A stretch of 64,000 nucleotides of DNA from Hyphomicrobium sp. D-2 (lineage in GTDB: Bacteria > Pseudomonadota > Alphaproteobacteria > Rhizobiales > Hyphomicrobiaceae), in the NCBI RefSeq assembly GCF_029872155.1, contig NZ_JARXLA010000001.1:124001-188000 (forward strand), read 5' to 3'. Positions 54,019 through 63,428 of this stretch are shown here, one piece after another (positions within the stretch are counted from its first letter, which is position 1; each line of letters opens with the position of its first letter). Both the position numbers and the translations under genes were made by a program. The notes under the pieces were generated by a model. That model searched no databases. It had not been told where the DNA came from and saw only the letters and a list, made by a program, of their open reading frames with translations.

Positions 54019-55167
54019 ATGGATCACATCGCCTTAGGCTGCCTTCTGTTTGTAAGTCTGGCCACGCTGCTGCACTTCGCCAGCGCTGCAATTGCAGCCT
54101 TCAGGGCCCGTCGCGGCGCAGCGCCCCCGGCATTCGCAACCGATATTCCTGTCAACGCACTGCCGCCCGTCACGATCCTTCGCCCCGTTTGCGGCCGCGA
54201 TCCCTATGACGAGCTGACGCTGCGTTCCGGCTTCCAGCTGAGCTACGCCAACTATGAACTCATCTTCTGCTGCGATGATGCGAACGATCCCATCGTGCCG
54301 CTCATCAAGCGTCTGATGGCAGAGCATCCAAACATCAACGCGCAGCTGCTCATCGGTCGCGATACGCTGACGTCAAACCCCAAGCTGAACAATCTCATCA
54401 AGGGCTGGCGTTCGGCCGCGCATGACTGGGTCGTGATGGCGGACAGCAATGTGCTGATGCCTGCCGATTACCTGCAACGGTTGCTCGGCGGCTGGCGCGC
54501 GGATACCGGGCTGCTGTGCGCGCCGCCTATCGGTTGCATGCCGACGGGTTTCTGGGCCGAGGTGGAATGCGCGTTCCTCAACACCTATCAGGCGCGTTGG
54601 CAGTACGCGGCCGATACGCTCGGCCTTGGCTTCGCGCAGGGCAAGACGATGCTGTGGCGTCGTGCCGATCTGGAGCGGGCGGGCGGTATTCGCGCGCTTG
54701 GGCTGGAGATCGCCGAGGACGCAGCGGCCACCAAGGTTGTGCGCAGTGCGGGCAAGCGCGTGCGGCTGGTTGATCGCGCTTTCGGTCAGCCGCTTGGCTT
54801 GCGCGGCGCTGCACAGATCTGGTCACGGCAGGTGCGCTGGGCCCGACTGCGTCGCGCGACGTTCCCGGTATTCTTTCTGCCGGAAATATTGTCCGGCAGC
54901 GTAGCGCCGCTGGCTGCTGCCGGTTTTGCGGCGTTTGCGCTTGATGTTCCGGTTATCGCCGCTGTCGGCAGCCTCGCCATCGCCTGGTACGGAGCGGAAG
55001 CATTGCTGGCACGCGCTGCGGGGTGGCATTTGTCACTGCTCTCGCCGCTGGCGTGGATGGCGCGCGATGTGATGCTGCCCGTTCTGTGGGTGCAGGCGTG
55101 GTTGGGAAATTCGTTCAGCTGGCGCGGCAACGACATGCATCTCGCCGATGCCGTTGCAGGCAACTGA
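54019..55167 (+). CDS. Family 2/21 glycosyltransferase, ceramide glucosyltransferase-like
   Basis: A 382-aa membrane glycosyltransferase. An N-terminal helix is followed by PPVTILRPVCGRDP, the D1 region in FCCDDANDP, D2 in VVMADSN, a D3-type acid in LEIAEDAAAT, the late RQVRW acceptor motif and several C-terminal helices. These are the signatures of ceramide glucosyltransferases and of the hopanoid-associated HpnI. It likely transfers a sugar to a lipid at the inner membrane; lipid and sugar are not known. AAGG lies six bases before the ATG. Confidence 0.85.
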   Translation: MDHIALGCLLFVSLATLLHFASAAIAAFRARRGAAPPAFATDIPVNALPPVTILRPVCGRDPYDELTLRSGFQLSYANYELIFCCDDANDPIVPLIKRLMAEHPNINAQLLIGRDTLTSNPKLNNLIKGWRSAAHDWVVMADSNVLMPADYLQRLLGGWRADTGLLCAPPIGCMPTGFWAEVECAFLNTYQARWQYAADTLGLGFAQGKTMLWRRADLERAGGIRALGLEIAEDAAATKVVRSAGKRVRLVDRAFGQPLGLRGAAQIWSRQVRWARLRRATFPVFFLPEILSGSVAPLAAAGFAAFALDVPVIAAVGSLAIAWYGAEALLARAAGWHLSLLSPLAWMARDVMLPVLWVQAWLGNSFSWRGNDMHLADAVAGN

Positions 55168-55210
55168 AGTCAAAGCGGAAGTGAAACCGGCGGCGCCGGG
55201 GGAGCGGGGT

Positions 55211-56707
55211 TCAGCCCGTGCGTGTGGCGGAACGTACCGGCGCGGCCGGTGCACCGGGGCAAAGCTCGCGCGCCTTGGTCATCGCGTCGTTGCGGTTGGC
55301 AAATTCGCCGATGCTTTCACCGTCCGGGGCACTGGCCTTGAGGTAGTTTTCCAGCATCGACTTTTCGAATCCGGCCAACACGTTCAACACCGTGTAGCGC
55401 ACATCGGGAGCGGTGCCCGAGCGGATGAGAAAAGCTTTCTGACCGCCGTAGCTGGCGTTGGCGATCTGGCAACCTGATTGCTGCTGGGCTGCCTGCGCGT
55501 CAGCTTGCGCCGATGACGCTTGCGTTCCGCCGAGCATGCGTCCCATCGCGCCAGCATAGGCGAATGCAAGCGGGCGGCTGTTGTGGGGTGAGGGCGCCGA
55601 GCGTGTGTGCTCAGATGTGTTGCTGGCGATGGCGACGTTCGACGCTGCCACAGCGTCAAGGTCAGCCAATGCAAGCTGCATCGGCTGTCCGGCGCCGGTC
55701 TGGATCATCTGTTCGGCTACCGTGCTGTAGGAGGCCGTCGTTTCAGCGGGCGCGACATCGGCAATGCGCGCCGGTTTGCGTTCGGGAGCGGGTGCTGGCG
55801 CTGATGGTGCAGCGCCTGCGCGCGCAAAGCTGACCGCGGCTGGCGGAGCACTTACGCTTGCACGGGCCGCAACCGGGCCCGGCCGTGGGCTCGCCTGCCA
55901 GACCGTGCGCACGGGAGAAGCCGGAGGTGCGGTTGGTCGGCTCTCGACCGGTGGCCCGCCGAGATTTGCCCGTGCAACTTCCATCGCCTTACGATCCGTA
56001 GGCTCAGCGTCGGCGGCGTTGTTACGGCCGGAGCAATACTGTTCGCGGAAGCTGTTGGCGACCCATTCGATGGAGCGCCCGTAGTTGCGGTCGGCGGCCC
56101 AGCGGCGCGCGAGATCGGCGAAAGTCATGCGCCGATTCTTCGGTGCGCTGGCGGCCAGAATGTGATCCTGCTTCAGGCGCGTGCGTTCGCCCACCGGGGA
56201 CGCGATGCGCTCGCCGGAGTAGACAACGAGATGCTGGATCTGCGCCAGCACGCCGGTGTTGACGTCCGGATAGCTGTCACCGGGAACGCCGCCGCCGGTA
56301 GTGCCGAGGCCGGCGAAGTTGTTCTGCTTGGGATTGACGTCGCCCCACTTGCCGTTGCCCTGGCGATAGGTGAGGAAGTTGGTCTCCAGCGCCATCTGGA
56401 AGAAGGCGTAATCCCAGCGAACGTTCCAGGCCTGCCCGTGCTTCTTGTAGAACTCGGCGATGTTGCCGAAGCGCGGATTGAGATTTGTGTTGCGTGTTTT
56501 GAGGAACGCCATCAATCGCTGGGGCGTGACGCAGCGGGGCACGACGTTGCCCGCATCGGTGCGGATGCGCGGTGGCGCAGCTTCAGCGGCAGCAATTGAG
56601 CCTGCCAACAGCAAAACCGCCAGCGCCGGGCGGAGCGCTCGCTTGCGTGCGCATCTGCGCGTCTTCGCCATCAAGTGAGGGGCCATGGCGTTGCTACGCT
56701 TCTTCAA
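55211..56707 (-). CDS. Secreted glucosaminidase-like protein, paralogue A
   Basis: A 498-aa exported protein. After a signal peptide (ALAVLLLAGSIAAAEA) comes a domain with RWDYAFFQMALETNFLTY, NNFAGLGTTGGGVPGDSY and VLAQIQHLVVYSG, resembling the bacterial glucosaminidase (GH73/FlgJ-like) fold with a catalytic Glu in LETN. A long Ala/Pro/Ser linker follows, then a C-terminal domain (CQIANASYGGQKAFLIRS, YTVLNVLAGFEKSML) shared with the next gene. It is likely a periplasmic murein-acting protein. It lies 71 bp downstream of its paralogue on the same strand. Confidence 0.8.
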   Translation of the reverse strand: MKKRSNAMAPHLMAKTRRCARKRALRPALAVLLLAGSIAAAEAAPPRIRTDAGNVVPRCVTPQRLMAFLKTRNTNLNPRFGNIAEFYKKHGQAWNVRWDYAFFQMALETNFLTYRQGNGKWGDVNPKQNNFAGLGTTGGGVPGDSYPDVNTGVLAQIQHLVVYSGERIASPVGERTRLKQDHILAASAPKNRRMTFADLARRWAADRNYGRSIEWVANSFREQYCSGRNNAADAEPTDRKAMEVARANLGGPPVESRPTAPPASPVRTVWQASPRPGPVAARASVSAPPAAVSFARAGAAPSAPAPAPERKPARIADVAPAETTASYSTVAEQMIQTGAGQPMQLALADLDAVAASNVAIASNTSEHTRSAPSPHNSRPLAFAYAGAMGRMLGGTQASSAQADAQAAQQQSGCQIANASYGGQKAFLIRSGTAPDVRYTVLNVLAGFEKSMLENYLKASAPDGESIGEFANRNDAMTKARELCPGAPAAPVRSATRTG

Positions 56708-56778
56708 CGAAATGTTCTGGGCGGGGGCGTGCAGTCAGTTTTGTCACCGGTGATTGTTCCATCGGTGACAGCGCGAAC

Positions 56779-58083
56779 TCAGCCTTCAGGGCAAAGCTCG
56801 AATGCCTTGTTCAGGGCTTTCGACTGATTGGAGAACGATGCAACCTTCTCGCCACCCTTTGCGTACGCAGCGATATAGGCGTCGATCTCGCGCTTCTCAT
56901 TGGCCTCGGTCACATCCAGCACGGTGTAATTCACCATGTCCTTGCCCTTGGCCTTGATGATGACAGCGCGCGAGCCGCCATAGCTGGCCGTCCACACCTT
57001 GCACTTGGAGGCCGATGCTTTCGGTGCGGTTGGCTTGAGCTGGGTTGCGACGCCGCCAAGCGCTGCGGTCTGGATCTCGCCGGACTTATCGGAAGGCTTG
57101 ATCGCGGCTGTCTTGGCGTTTGGCTTCGCAGTCGCTGCATTGTTCTTGCCCGATGCAGCCGGTGCAGCGGTGTCGTCAGAATTGAGCACGGTTATAGCGG
57201 GTGCAGATTCCGCCTCAGAGGCGTCACCAGCATTGCTGTATTGCGACGCCAGCATGGATGCGCCGAGCGATTTGATCGGGCCACCTTCGTTGCGCTCGGC
57301 CTCAATGTTCCGCTGCGCAATCTCCTGGCCTCTCGACTTCGGTGCAGCAGATGCGCCAGCGGCTCCGGCAGTTGCGAACTTCGGTTCGTTGACGCTGGCG
57401 GCGGGCTGGCCACCACCGTTTGAACTGGTGCCTGCGCGCGCTTCCTGCAGGCGCTCAGGATAGGGATCGGCGCTGGTGCAATAGCTGGAGTAGAATTCGT
57501 CGCTGATCGCTGCGATGTCGCGCACGTAATTGCGCGATGACGGCGCCCACTTCGTTGCAGCGAGCGAATAGGTCATGGGGCCTTTGATGGAGCGCTGCCA
57601 CTTGGTCAGCACACCCCATTCCTGAACCTTGCGCGTGCGGTCGGCCACCGGATCGTCGATGTGTTCACCGGCATACATCATCAGGTGCTGCAGATGCGCT
57701 TTCACGCCGCTGGAAACGGATGAGAAGCTTTCGCCGCGCACGCCGCGTCCGGATGCACCGAGGCCGGCGAAGTTGTTCTGGCTTGGACGAACGTCGCCGG
57801 TGTAACGCAACGCGCCTGTTTCAAGGATCATCTGGAAGAAGGCGATATCCCAGCGGATGCCGAGCGCTTCGCCGTGGCGCATGTAATGCGTGGCGAGGTC
57901 TTCGTAGCGCTGATCCAGCTTCGGATTACGAGCTTTCAGGTAAGCCGTCATCCGCCCCGGCGTTGCGCACTGAGGGACGGGATTGCTGGCGGTGGCTCTA
58001 ACTTCAGGAAGACTGGCCGCGTGGGCTGCGGGAATGAATGCTGCAAGAGCAAACGTGAGCGATGCTCCGAGGAGGCACTTCAT
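56779..58083 (-). CDS. Secreted glucosaminidase-like protein, paralogue B
   Basis: A 434-aa exported paralogue of the preceding protein with the same order: signal peptide, PQCATPGRMTAYLKARN, RWDIAFFQMILETGALRY, QNNFAGLGASGRGVRGESF, AHLQHLMMYAGEHIDDPV, a low-complexity linker, and a C-terminal domain (CKVWTASYGGSRAVIIKA, NYTVLDVTEANEKREI, LNKAFELCPEG). Linkers diverge while the end domains are conserved. The pair forms a probable minus-strand operon. Confidence 0.8.
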   Translation of the reverse strand: MKCLLGASLTFALAAFIPAAHAASLPEVRATASNPVPQCATPGRMTAYLKARNPKLDQRYEDLATHYMRHGEALGIRWDIAFFQMILETGALRYTGDVRPSQNNFAGLGASGRGVRGESFSSVSSGVKAHLQHLMMYAGEHIDDPVADRTRKVQEWGVLTKWQRSIKGPMTYSLAATKWAPSSRNYVRDIAAISDEFYSSYCTSADPYPERLQEARAGTSSNGGGQPAASVNEPKFATAGAAGASAAPKSRGQEIAQRNIEAERNEGGPIKSLGASMLASQYSNAGDASEAESAPAITVLNSDDTAAPAASGKNNAATAKPNAKTAAIKPSDKSGEIQTAALGGVATQLKPTAPKASASKCKVWTASYGGSRAVIIKAKGKDMVNYTVLDVTEANEKREIDAYIAAYAKGGEKVASFSNQSKALNKAFELCPEG

Positions 58084-58384
58084 GTGAACACCCGTCTAAA
58101 CGCGGCGCCTGAGACAAGGACGCCCGACGAAACCATCAAACGTTCTTAAAGGCTTAACGTTAATGGATGGTTTACGAATCATGGACGATCCCGATTTATC
58201 GCGAGAAGGCCGCAGTAATGGGGCGCCAGTGAGGGCCAGCTAGAGCAAAATTGTGGCGTCGTAAGCTTATGCCAAGCGCGGTAAACGCGATTTTCCAACG
58301 CGGCGTTGGTTAAATGATGGGCGGGAAACGGGCGCCGCTGCAACTGACGCCCATTCTCGGGCCGCTCGTCATCACCTGACGCGC
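58084..58384. other. 301-bp gap, no gene seen
   Basis: Separates the SDR gene from paralogue B, both on the minus strand. No ribosome-binding site plus reading frame combination looks genuine, and no strong hairpin was noted. Confidence 0.4.
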
Positions 58385-59119
58385 TTATGAAAGATGCTGA
58401 CCGCCATCGAGGGTGATCATCTGGCCAGTCATCGATGGGCTGTCGAGAATGAAGCGCACCGCCGCCGCGATCTCCGGCAGGGAAGGGCCGTGCCCGAGCA
58501 GAGTAGATTGGCGCTCGTTGGCGAAGTCGGTCTCGGTCTGATGGATGCTTTGCAGCACAGGGCCCGGTCCGATTGCGTTCACCCGCACGCGCGGCGCCAT
58601 TGCCTGCGCCAGCGTCTGCGTCGCGGTCCACAGCCCGGATTTTGAAATCGTGTAGGAAAAGAAATCCGGGGTTGGTCGCCACACCCGCTGATCGATGATG
58701 TTGACCACATTGCCATCGGCGCCCTTCGGCAGACTGACGTAGAGTTCCTGCGCGAGAAAGATCGGCGCCTTGAGGTTGATGTCGAGGTGCGTGTCCCAGC
58801 CTTCGCAGGTGACTGAGCCGATGGTGTCGAGAAAAAATTCGGAAGCGTTGTTGACGAGGCAGGTCGGCTGACCCAGCACATCGGTGCAGCGGGCAATCAG
58901 CGTCTGCACCTCGTGGAAATCGGCCAGATTGGCGGCAAGCGCCGCAGCCGTGCCGCCGCTGGCGTTGATCTCGGCGGCCAGCGCCTCAGCTTCGTCACGG
59001 GAATTGCGGTAGTGCACGCCGACCCGCCAGCCGTGCGCAGCAAGATCAAGAGCGATGGCCCGACCGATCCGGCGAGCGGCGCCAGTGATGAGGGCGGTGC
59101 GTGGCGCTGTCTGTGGCAT
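58385..59119 (-). CDS. SDR family oxidoreductase, pteridine reductase-like
   Basis: A 244-aa classical short-chain dehydrogenase. The nucleotide motif is TGAARRIGRAIAL; the Arg in place of the second loop glycine is the TGxxxRxG form of pteridine reductases (FolM/PTR1). The active site is YTISKSGL, with NVVNIIDQR upstream instead of the common Ser, another PTR1-like feature. It probably uses NADPH to reduce a dihydropterin or related substrate. No folate genes adjoin in the window. Confidence 0.82.
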   Translation of the reverse strand: MPQTAPRTALITGAARRIGRAIALDLAAHGWRVGVHYRNSRDEAEALAAEINASGGTAAALAANLADFHEVQTLIARCTDVLGQPTCLVNNASEFFLDTIGSVTCEGWDTHLDINLKAPIFLAQELYVSLPKGADGNVVNIIDQRVWRPTPDFFSYTISKSGLWTATQTLAQAMAPRVRVNAIGPGPVLQSIHQTETDFANERQSTLLGHGPSLPEIAAAVRFILDSPSMTGQMITLDGGQHLS

Positions 59120-59547
59120 TCAAAATCCGATGGTCTGTTGCAGCCGGGCAGGAAGCGGCTCGCCTCTGACGAGGGTGAAGCATTGCTAGCCGTCCGTGCA
59201 TGGGATTGAAAGGCGGCCTCTACCCGCAGACGCGGCGAAACTCGGGTTGTGGAAGTATTGCTGCCCACAATTTGCGCAAATGCTCAGAGCGCGGGTGATG
59301 AACCTGTTTTTTGATGCCTAATTTACGGGCTGCCATTCCCTAATAAGTAGTCAAAGTCAGTGCCGCGTTGCATCCGGGATACGGGTGTCAGGCAGAGGCC
59401 ACGCTTATCGTCGTTTTGGCTTGAGACAGGCTGCCTTTGTGACGTTTTCTAGGCTTGGAAGCGTTCGAGAAAGCTAGGCCCAGTTGGCCGGCCGGAGTGA
59501 GTTCAGCGCTTTGTTGTTGTGGGTAGCGTACGGGGGTAGCTCTGGTT
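59120..59547. other. 428-bp divergent gap between SDR and TorF genes
   Basis: No gene is recognised. The middle is relatively A/T rich (around 59300-59350) and may hold promoters for both flanking genes, but no confident hexamers were assigned. Confidence 0.4.
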
Positions 59548-60309
59548 ATGGGCAAGTATCGCAGATTTAGTAAGCTTGCCGGCATTGCCGGCGCATCGTT
59601 GATGGCCTTGTCGGGCGCCGCGCTCGCCGATGGCTACTATGGCAGCGTCAAGGACGCACCGCCGCCGAAGCCTGAGCGGGAGCTCAGCTTTTCCGCAACA
59701 CTGACGGGCACGTCCGATTACGTGTTCCGCGGTGTCTCTCAGACCAACCAGGAGCCCACCATTCAGGGCTCGTTCGATCTGAGCTACGGCATCTTCTACG
59801 CTGGCGTCTGGGGCTCTGGCGTAGACTTTGGCGATGACGCGACGACCGAACTCGACTGGTATGCCGGTTTCAAGCCGGTCTGGAACGACTTCGAATTCGA
59901 CTTCGGTGTCATTCTCTATACCTATCCGGGCGCATCCGGGTACGATCTCATTCAGGTTACGGAGCTGAAGGCTGGCGTCAGCAAGTCCTTCGACAAGCTG
60001 GGTGTTGGCGGTGTTGTCTACTACTCGCCGGACATCAACGGCTACGAGCATGTCGTGGTAGAAGGTACGCTCAGCTACGAGCTGCCGAAGCTGGCCATGT
60101 TCACGCCGACCGTCAGCGGCCTTGTCGGCTATCAGGACGACATCAGCGGCGGCACGGGTCTGGGTGACTACACCTACTGGAATGCCGGTGTGTCGCTTGC
60201 GGTCGACAAGCTCACGCTCGACTTCCGCTATTGGGATACGGACCTGTCGAACCCGGCTCCGCTTGCCGATGAGCGTTTCGTTTTCTCGGTTGGCGTTTCG
60301 CTGCCATAA
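59548..60309 (+). CDS. TorF family putative porin
   Basis: A 253-aa outer-membrane protein with a signal peptide (LAGIAGASLMALSGAALA) and the family signature SFSATLTGTSDYVFRGVSQ, followed by alternating barrel strands (YAGVWGSGVDFGDD, ELDWYAGFKP) and a terminal LP. TorF-type proteins (TIGR02001) are widespread porin-like barrels without a defined substrate. Transcribed alone with its own terminator. Confidence 0.88.
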   Translation: MGKYRRFSKLAGIAGASLMALSGAALADGYYGSVKDAPPPKPERELSFSATLTGTSDYVFRGVSQTNQEPTIQGSFDLSYGIFYAGVWGSGVDFGDDATTELDWYAGFKPVWNDFEFDFGVILYTYPGASGYDLIQVTELKAGVSKSFDKLGVGGVVYYSPDINGYEHVVVEGTLSYELPKLAMFTPTVSGLVGYQDDISGGTGLGDYTYWNAGVSLAVDKLTLDFRYWDTDLSNPAPLADERFVFSVGVSLP

Positions 60310-60340
60310 GGCAGAGTGCTTCAGCTAAGACGAAGTCAGA

Positions 60341-60370
60341 ACAGGGTCGCGCATGCGGCCCTGTTTTTTG
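60341..60370 (+). terminator. Rho-independent terminator after TorF gene
   Basis: ACAGGG and CCCTGT plus an inner CGC/GCG form a stem followed by T6. Confidence 0.85.
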
Positions 60371-60464
60371 TTTGAGCCTGGCCGCCAATGGTGGTTGGCA
60401 GCGGAAATCCCATAAACACTGCAAAAGTCTGTGCGCTCCGGCAGCACCCTGACGAAATTGTAAG

Positions 60465-60537
60465 GCAGCCACGAGGCTGCTGAAAGAAAGCCACGCCATG
60501 GTTCAGACCATGACCGCTTCAGGCTCTGTCAGCCTGA
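60465..60537 (+). other. Three consecutive perfect hairpins upstream of heptaheme cytochrome gene
   Basis: GCAGCC/GGCTGC (60465-60480, loop ACGA), CATGGT/ACCATG (60497-60512, loop TCAG) and TCAGGCT/AGCCTGA (60519-60537, loop CTGTC) lie within 73 bases. None is followed by a T run. They begin about 100 bp after the TorF terminator and end 132 bp before the preferred start of the cytochrome gene, so they may be structured leader RNA or paired protein-binding sites. Confidence 0.6.
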
Positions 60538-60669
60538 TGTGTGAACGTCGGTCTCAAAAATAAGGCCGGAGCCGCGTCGCAGTTTCAACGAATGCGGCCG
60601 AGCTCTGGCGAACCAGAAAAACAACGCGGCCTTCCTCCCAAGAGCCCGCGGGATGTGGCGAGGAAAGCC

Positions 60670-61800
60670 ATGCAGCCTCTCCTTTCAGGGCGGCGCGCGC
60701 GCGTTTCATACAGCTCGGGCAACCTGGCGGGCCGAGCGCTTGCCCGTTGTTCGGCGGTCTCTTTCGGCTGTGTGCTTCGGCTGGCCGCTTTTGCGATGGT
60801 GATGCTTGCCGCCGCGCTGATGCCAGGCGGACAGGCGGAGGCAGCCGGTCAGGCTGATTTCATGAAACGCATGCGGTGCCTTGCCTGCCATGTCGGTGAA
60901 AGCCAGCATCGGCTGGATGGCAAGGAGCACATTTCGAAAAGCTCCACCATCGACATGCCGCAGTTCGAAAATGCCGATCACGGCAAGATGCTGTGCGCCG
61001 ATTGCCATTCCAAGGGCTTCACGAACTTTCCGCATCGGAACATGAAGACCGAGACCTGCATGGATTGCCATCCACGCAAGGAAGCCAAGGACGCCGAAGC
61101 CGACAAGGATTACGAATTCGAGCGCATAAACCGGGAATTTGAGGCGACCGTCCATTTCACGGAGTATCAGCACGCCAAGGAGCGGTGCTGCGGTACAGCA
61201 GTCGGCAAGGTGGCCGCTGAAGCGGGCGCGGGAGCGGCAGCAAACCGCAAAATGCGTGAAACCGGAGCCAATCAACGCTTCACGTGCGAGCATTGCCACG
61301 AGCCGCATTACTTCAAGGCGACGGCACATATCAAGGATCCAAAGCTGATCCTGAAGAACGACAACGGTCCTTGCCTGCATTGCCATATGGATGGCTCAAG
61401 CGTCGCGCTGAAGGATCCGGCTAAACCCAATCTGCTCGCTGCGCACGCCTATCTTCCCTATGCCGATATGCATCTCAAGGGCACGCGCTGTATCGACTGC
61501 CATACCAGCGTTACGCCGACAGTGGCGCACGATCTGCCCAAGGGGATGAAGGCGGATCAGGGCTGCAACACCTGTCACAGCATCGACAGCATCGTGGTTC
61601 GCCGCCTTTATCGGTACGTCGACAATGCGAGCGCGACGCAGGCAGGCTTTCACAACGCGGCGCTGATGAAGGACGGCTATGTGATGGGGGCCAACCGGCA
61701 GCGCTGGACCGACATAGCCGCATACCTGCTGTTGAGCATGGGGCTGGTGCTGGTGGTGGCCCACGGCGGCTGGCGCGTGTTCGCGCGCAAGCGGAAGTAG
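60670..61800 (+). CDS. Membrane-anchored heptaheme cytochrome c
   Basis: A 376-aa exported protein with seven CXXCH heme motifs in order: CLACH, CADCH, CMDCH, CEHCH, CLHCH, CIDCH, CNTCH. A signal peptide (LRLAAFAMVMLAAALMPGGQAEA) precedes them and one C-terminal helix (IAAYLLLSMGLVLVVAHGG) anchors it. The spacing suggests a periplasmic electron conduit; no catalytic heme type is evident. The ATG at 60670 has GAGGAAAG upstream; a GTG at 60541 would add 43 residues over the hairpin leader. A cytochrome b gene follows 14 bp later. Confidence 0.85.
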   Translation: MQPLLSGRRARVSYSSGNLAGRALARCSAVSFGCVLRLAAFAMVMLAAALMPGGQAEAAGQADFMKRMRCLACHVGESQHRLDGKEHISKSSTIDMPQFENADHGKMLCADCHSKGFTNFPHRNMKTETCMDCHPRKEAKDAEADKDYEFERINREFEATVHFTEYQHAKERCCGTAVGKVAAEAGAGAAANRKMRETGANQRFTCEHCHEPHYFKATAHIKDPKLILKNDNGPCLHCHMDGSSVALKDPAKPNLLAAHAYLPYADMHLKGTRCIDCHTSVTPTVAHDLPKGMKADQGCNTCHSIDSIVVRRLYRYVDNASATQAGFHNAALMKDGYVMGANRQRWTDIAAYLLLSMGLVLVVAHGGWRVFARKRK

Positions 61801-61814
61801 GCGGAGATGAACCC

Positions 61815-62402
61815 ATGACGCCGCTTTGGCTCCGCCTTTGGCACTGGACGATGGCGATGCTGTTCACGGTTCTGGTGGTGACCGGCGTCGTGCTGACCTA
61901 TTCGACATCGACATTTGCGCTGATGAACTACGCCCTTGCCGATACGCTGCATCAGGTTCTGGGCATCGCATTTTCAGTGCTGTTTGTTGTGTTCCTGCTG
62001 GTCTCTGGGTTGACCGGATATTGGCGCCGATATCAGCGCCTGTGGAAGGGGTTGCTGTCGCGGATCGTGAAGTTCGGCGGCTATGTGATCAATGGCGTGC
62101 CGGTGAAAGGCAACGGCGGCGGCGAGACGCCACCACGCATTGAGCTGTCGCGCGGCCTGCTGATTTTAGTTCAGCATTTCCTGTCGATTTTCAGCATCGC
62201 CGTTTTGTCACCGCTGCTGGCGATCACAGGATTGGTGCTGCTGTTTCCCGAGTACGCGCCCGAAACAATCGCTGGGCTCGGCGGCGTCTGGCCGTTTGCA
62301 ATTGCGCACTATTGGGTGGGTTTTCTGGGCGCGCTGTTCCTGCTGTTTCATGCCTATATCGCGACGATTGCCGGCTTCCGGCGCATGATAAAAGGCCGAT
62401 AG
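61815..62402 (+). CDS. Cytochrome b561/FdhI-like membrane subunit
   Basis: A 195-aa integral membrane protein with four helices (WTMAMLFTVLVVTGVVLTYS, VLGIAFSVLFVVFLLVSGLTG, FSIAVLSPLLAITGLVLLF, AIAHYWVGFLGALFLLFHAYIA). Histidines in WHWTM, LHQVLG, AHYWV and FHAYI can bind two b hemes, as in cytochrome b561 and formate-dehydrogenase gamma subunits. With the upstream heptaheme cytochrome it should form a quinone-linked membrane electron-transfer module. GGAG lies about nine bases before the ATG. Confidence 0.85.
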   Translation: MTPLWLRLWHWTMAMLFTVLVVTGVVLTYSTSTFALMNYALADTLHQVLGIAFSVLFVVFLLVSGLTGYWRRYQRLWKGLLSRIVKFGGYVINGVPVKGNGGGETPPRIELSRGLLILVQHFLSIFSIAVLSPLLAITGLVLLFPEYAPETIAGLGGVWPFAIAHYWVGFLGALFLLFHAYIATIAGFRRMIKGR

Positions 62403-62450
62403 TCGCGAACCCTCCTACGTCGCCAGCCGATCGCAGCACGATGTATTGAT

Positions 62451-63428
62451 TTATTCCGCAGCGGTTGCTGTTGCTGCTGCCGTGGCCGGCATTCGCGATG
62501 GAGACGCAGGCGCGTTGATATAGGCTTCAGGCGCGGCATGCTTGGGCGATAGTCTGCTGCCGTACTGAAACACATCGACGTAGCAGGAATCGATGCAGGC
62601 GCCGCAGTTGGTGCAATCACCCGACAGAATGAGGTGCGTGCCCTTGCCTTTCAGCGCCGGCATGATGACGTGCGGTTCCGGGCACGCCTTGAAGCAGGCG
62701 CCGCAATCGGTGCACGCTGTGCGTTGCAGGGCGCTGACACGCACGAGGCTTTGAGCACCGATCAGGCCGTAAAAAGCACCGACCGGGCACAGATGACTGC
62801 ACCAGCCGCGGCGAGTGACGAACAGATCCAGCATGAACACGGCGGCGATGATGCCCCAGCCTGCGCCGATGCCGAAAATGATGCCACGCTGCAAAAGGCT
62901 GACCGGATTCAGGAACTCCCACGCGATGGTGCCGGTCATGAATGATGCCAGCAGCGCGCCGACAAGCACCCAGATGCGCGTGCGCCGATCAAGCTTGCGA
63001 TCGCGCGTCAGGCCGAGCTTGTCGCGCAGCCAGTAGGCGCTGTCGGTGACGACGTTGACGGGGCAGACCCAACTGCAATAGACGCGCCCGCCGACCAGCA
63101 GATACAGCGCGACGATGGTGGCAACACCGATTGCGGCGAGCAGAATGGGCTTGTGCAGCGCGAATAATGACTGGGCGAATATGAACGGATCGGCGAGCGG
63201 CAGCACTCCCAGAATTTCGCTAGATGCGAAGTTACCTTTCGCAAGCCAGATGCCGTACCACGGGCCGACAAGAAACAGCGCCAGCACCAGTGTTTGCGAA
63301 AGGCGCCGCAGCAACCAGATGCGATGTGCAAACAGCCAGCCGCGACGCGTGGCGGCGTAACTGCGCGGTTCCGACGTGGTCCACTCTGCGAATGCGTGGA
63401 TGTTTGCTCTGGTGAATGGCATGCGCAT
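62451..63428 (-). CDS. napH: NapH-like quinol dehydrogenase subunit
   Basis: A 325-aa membrane ferredoxin. Four helices, two cytoplasmic CXXXCP motifs (CSWVCP and CSHLCP) and two 4Fe-4S clusters (CTDCGACFKACP, CTNCGACIDSC) match NapH. It oxidises quinol and passes electrons to NapG. The C-terminal tail is Ala/Pro-rich and longer than usual. Its ATG overlaps the napG stop (TAATG). No napA or napB is visible. Similar NapGH pairs also serve nosZ clusters, so the final acceptor is unknown. Confidence 0.88.
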   Translation of the reverse strand: MRMPFTRANIHAFAEWTTSEPRSYAATRRGWLFAHRIWLLRRLSQTLVLALFLVGPWYGIWLAKGNFASSEILGVLPLADPFIFAQSLFALHKPILLAAIGVATIVALYLLVGGRVYCSWVCPVNVVTDSAYWLRDKLGLTRDRKLDRRTRIWVLVGALLASFMTGTIAWEFLNPVSLLQRGIIFGIGAGWGIIAAVFMLDLFVTRRGWCSHLCPVGAFYGLIGAQSLVRVSALQRTACTDCGACFKACPEPHVIMPALKGKGTHLILSGDCTNCGACIDSCYVDVFQYGSRLSPKHAAPEAYINAPASPSRMPATAAATATAAE

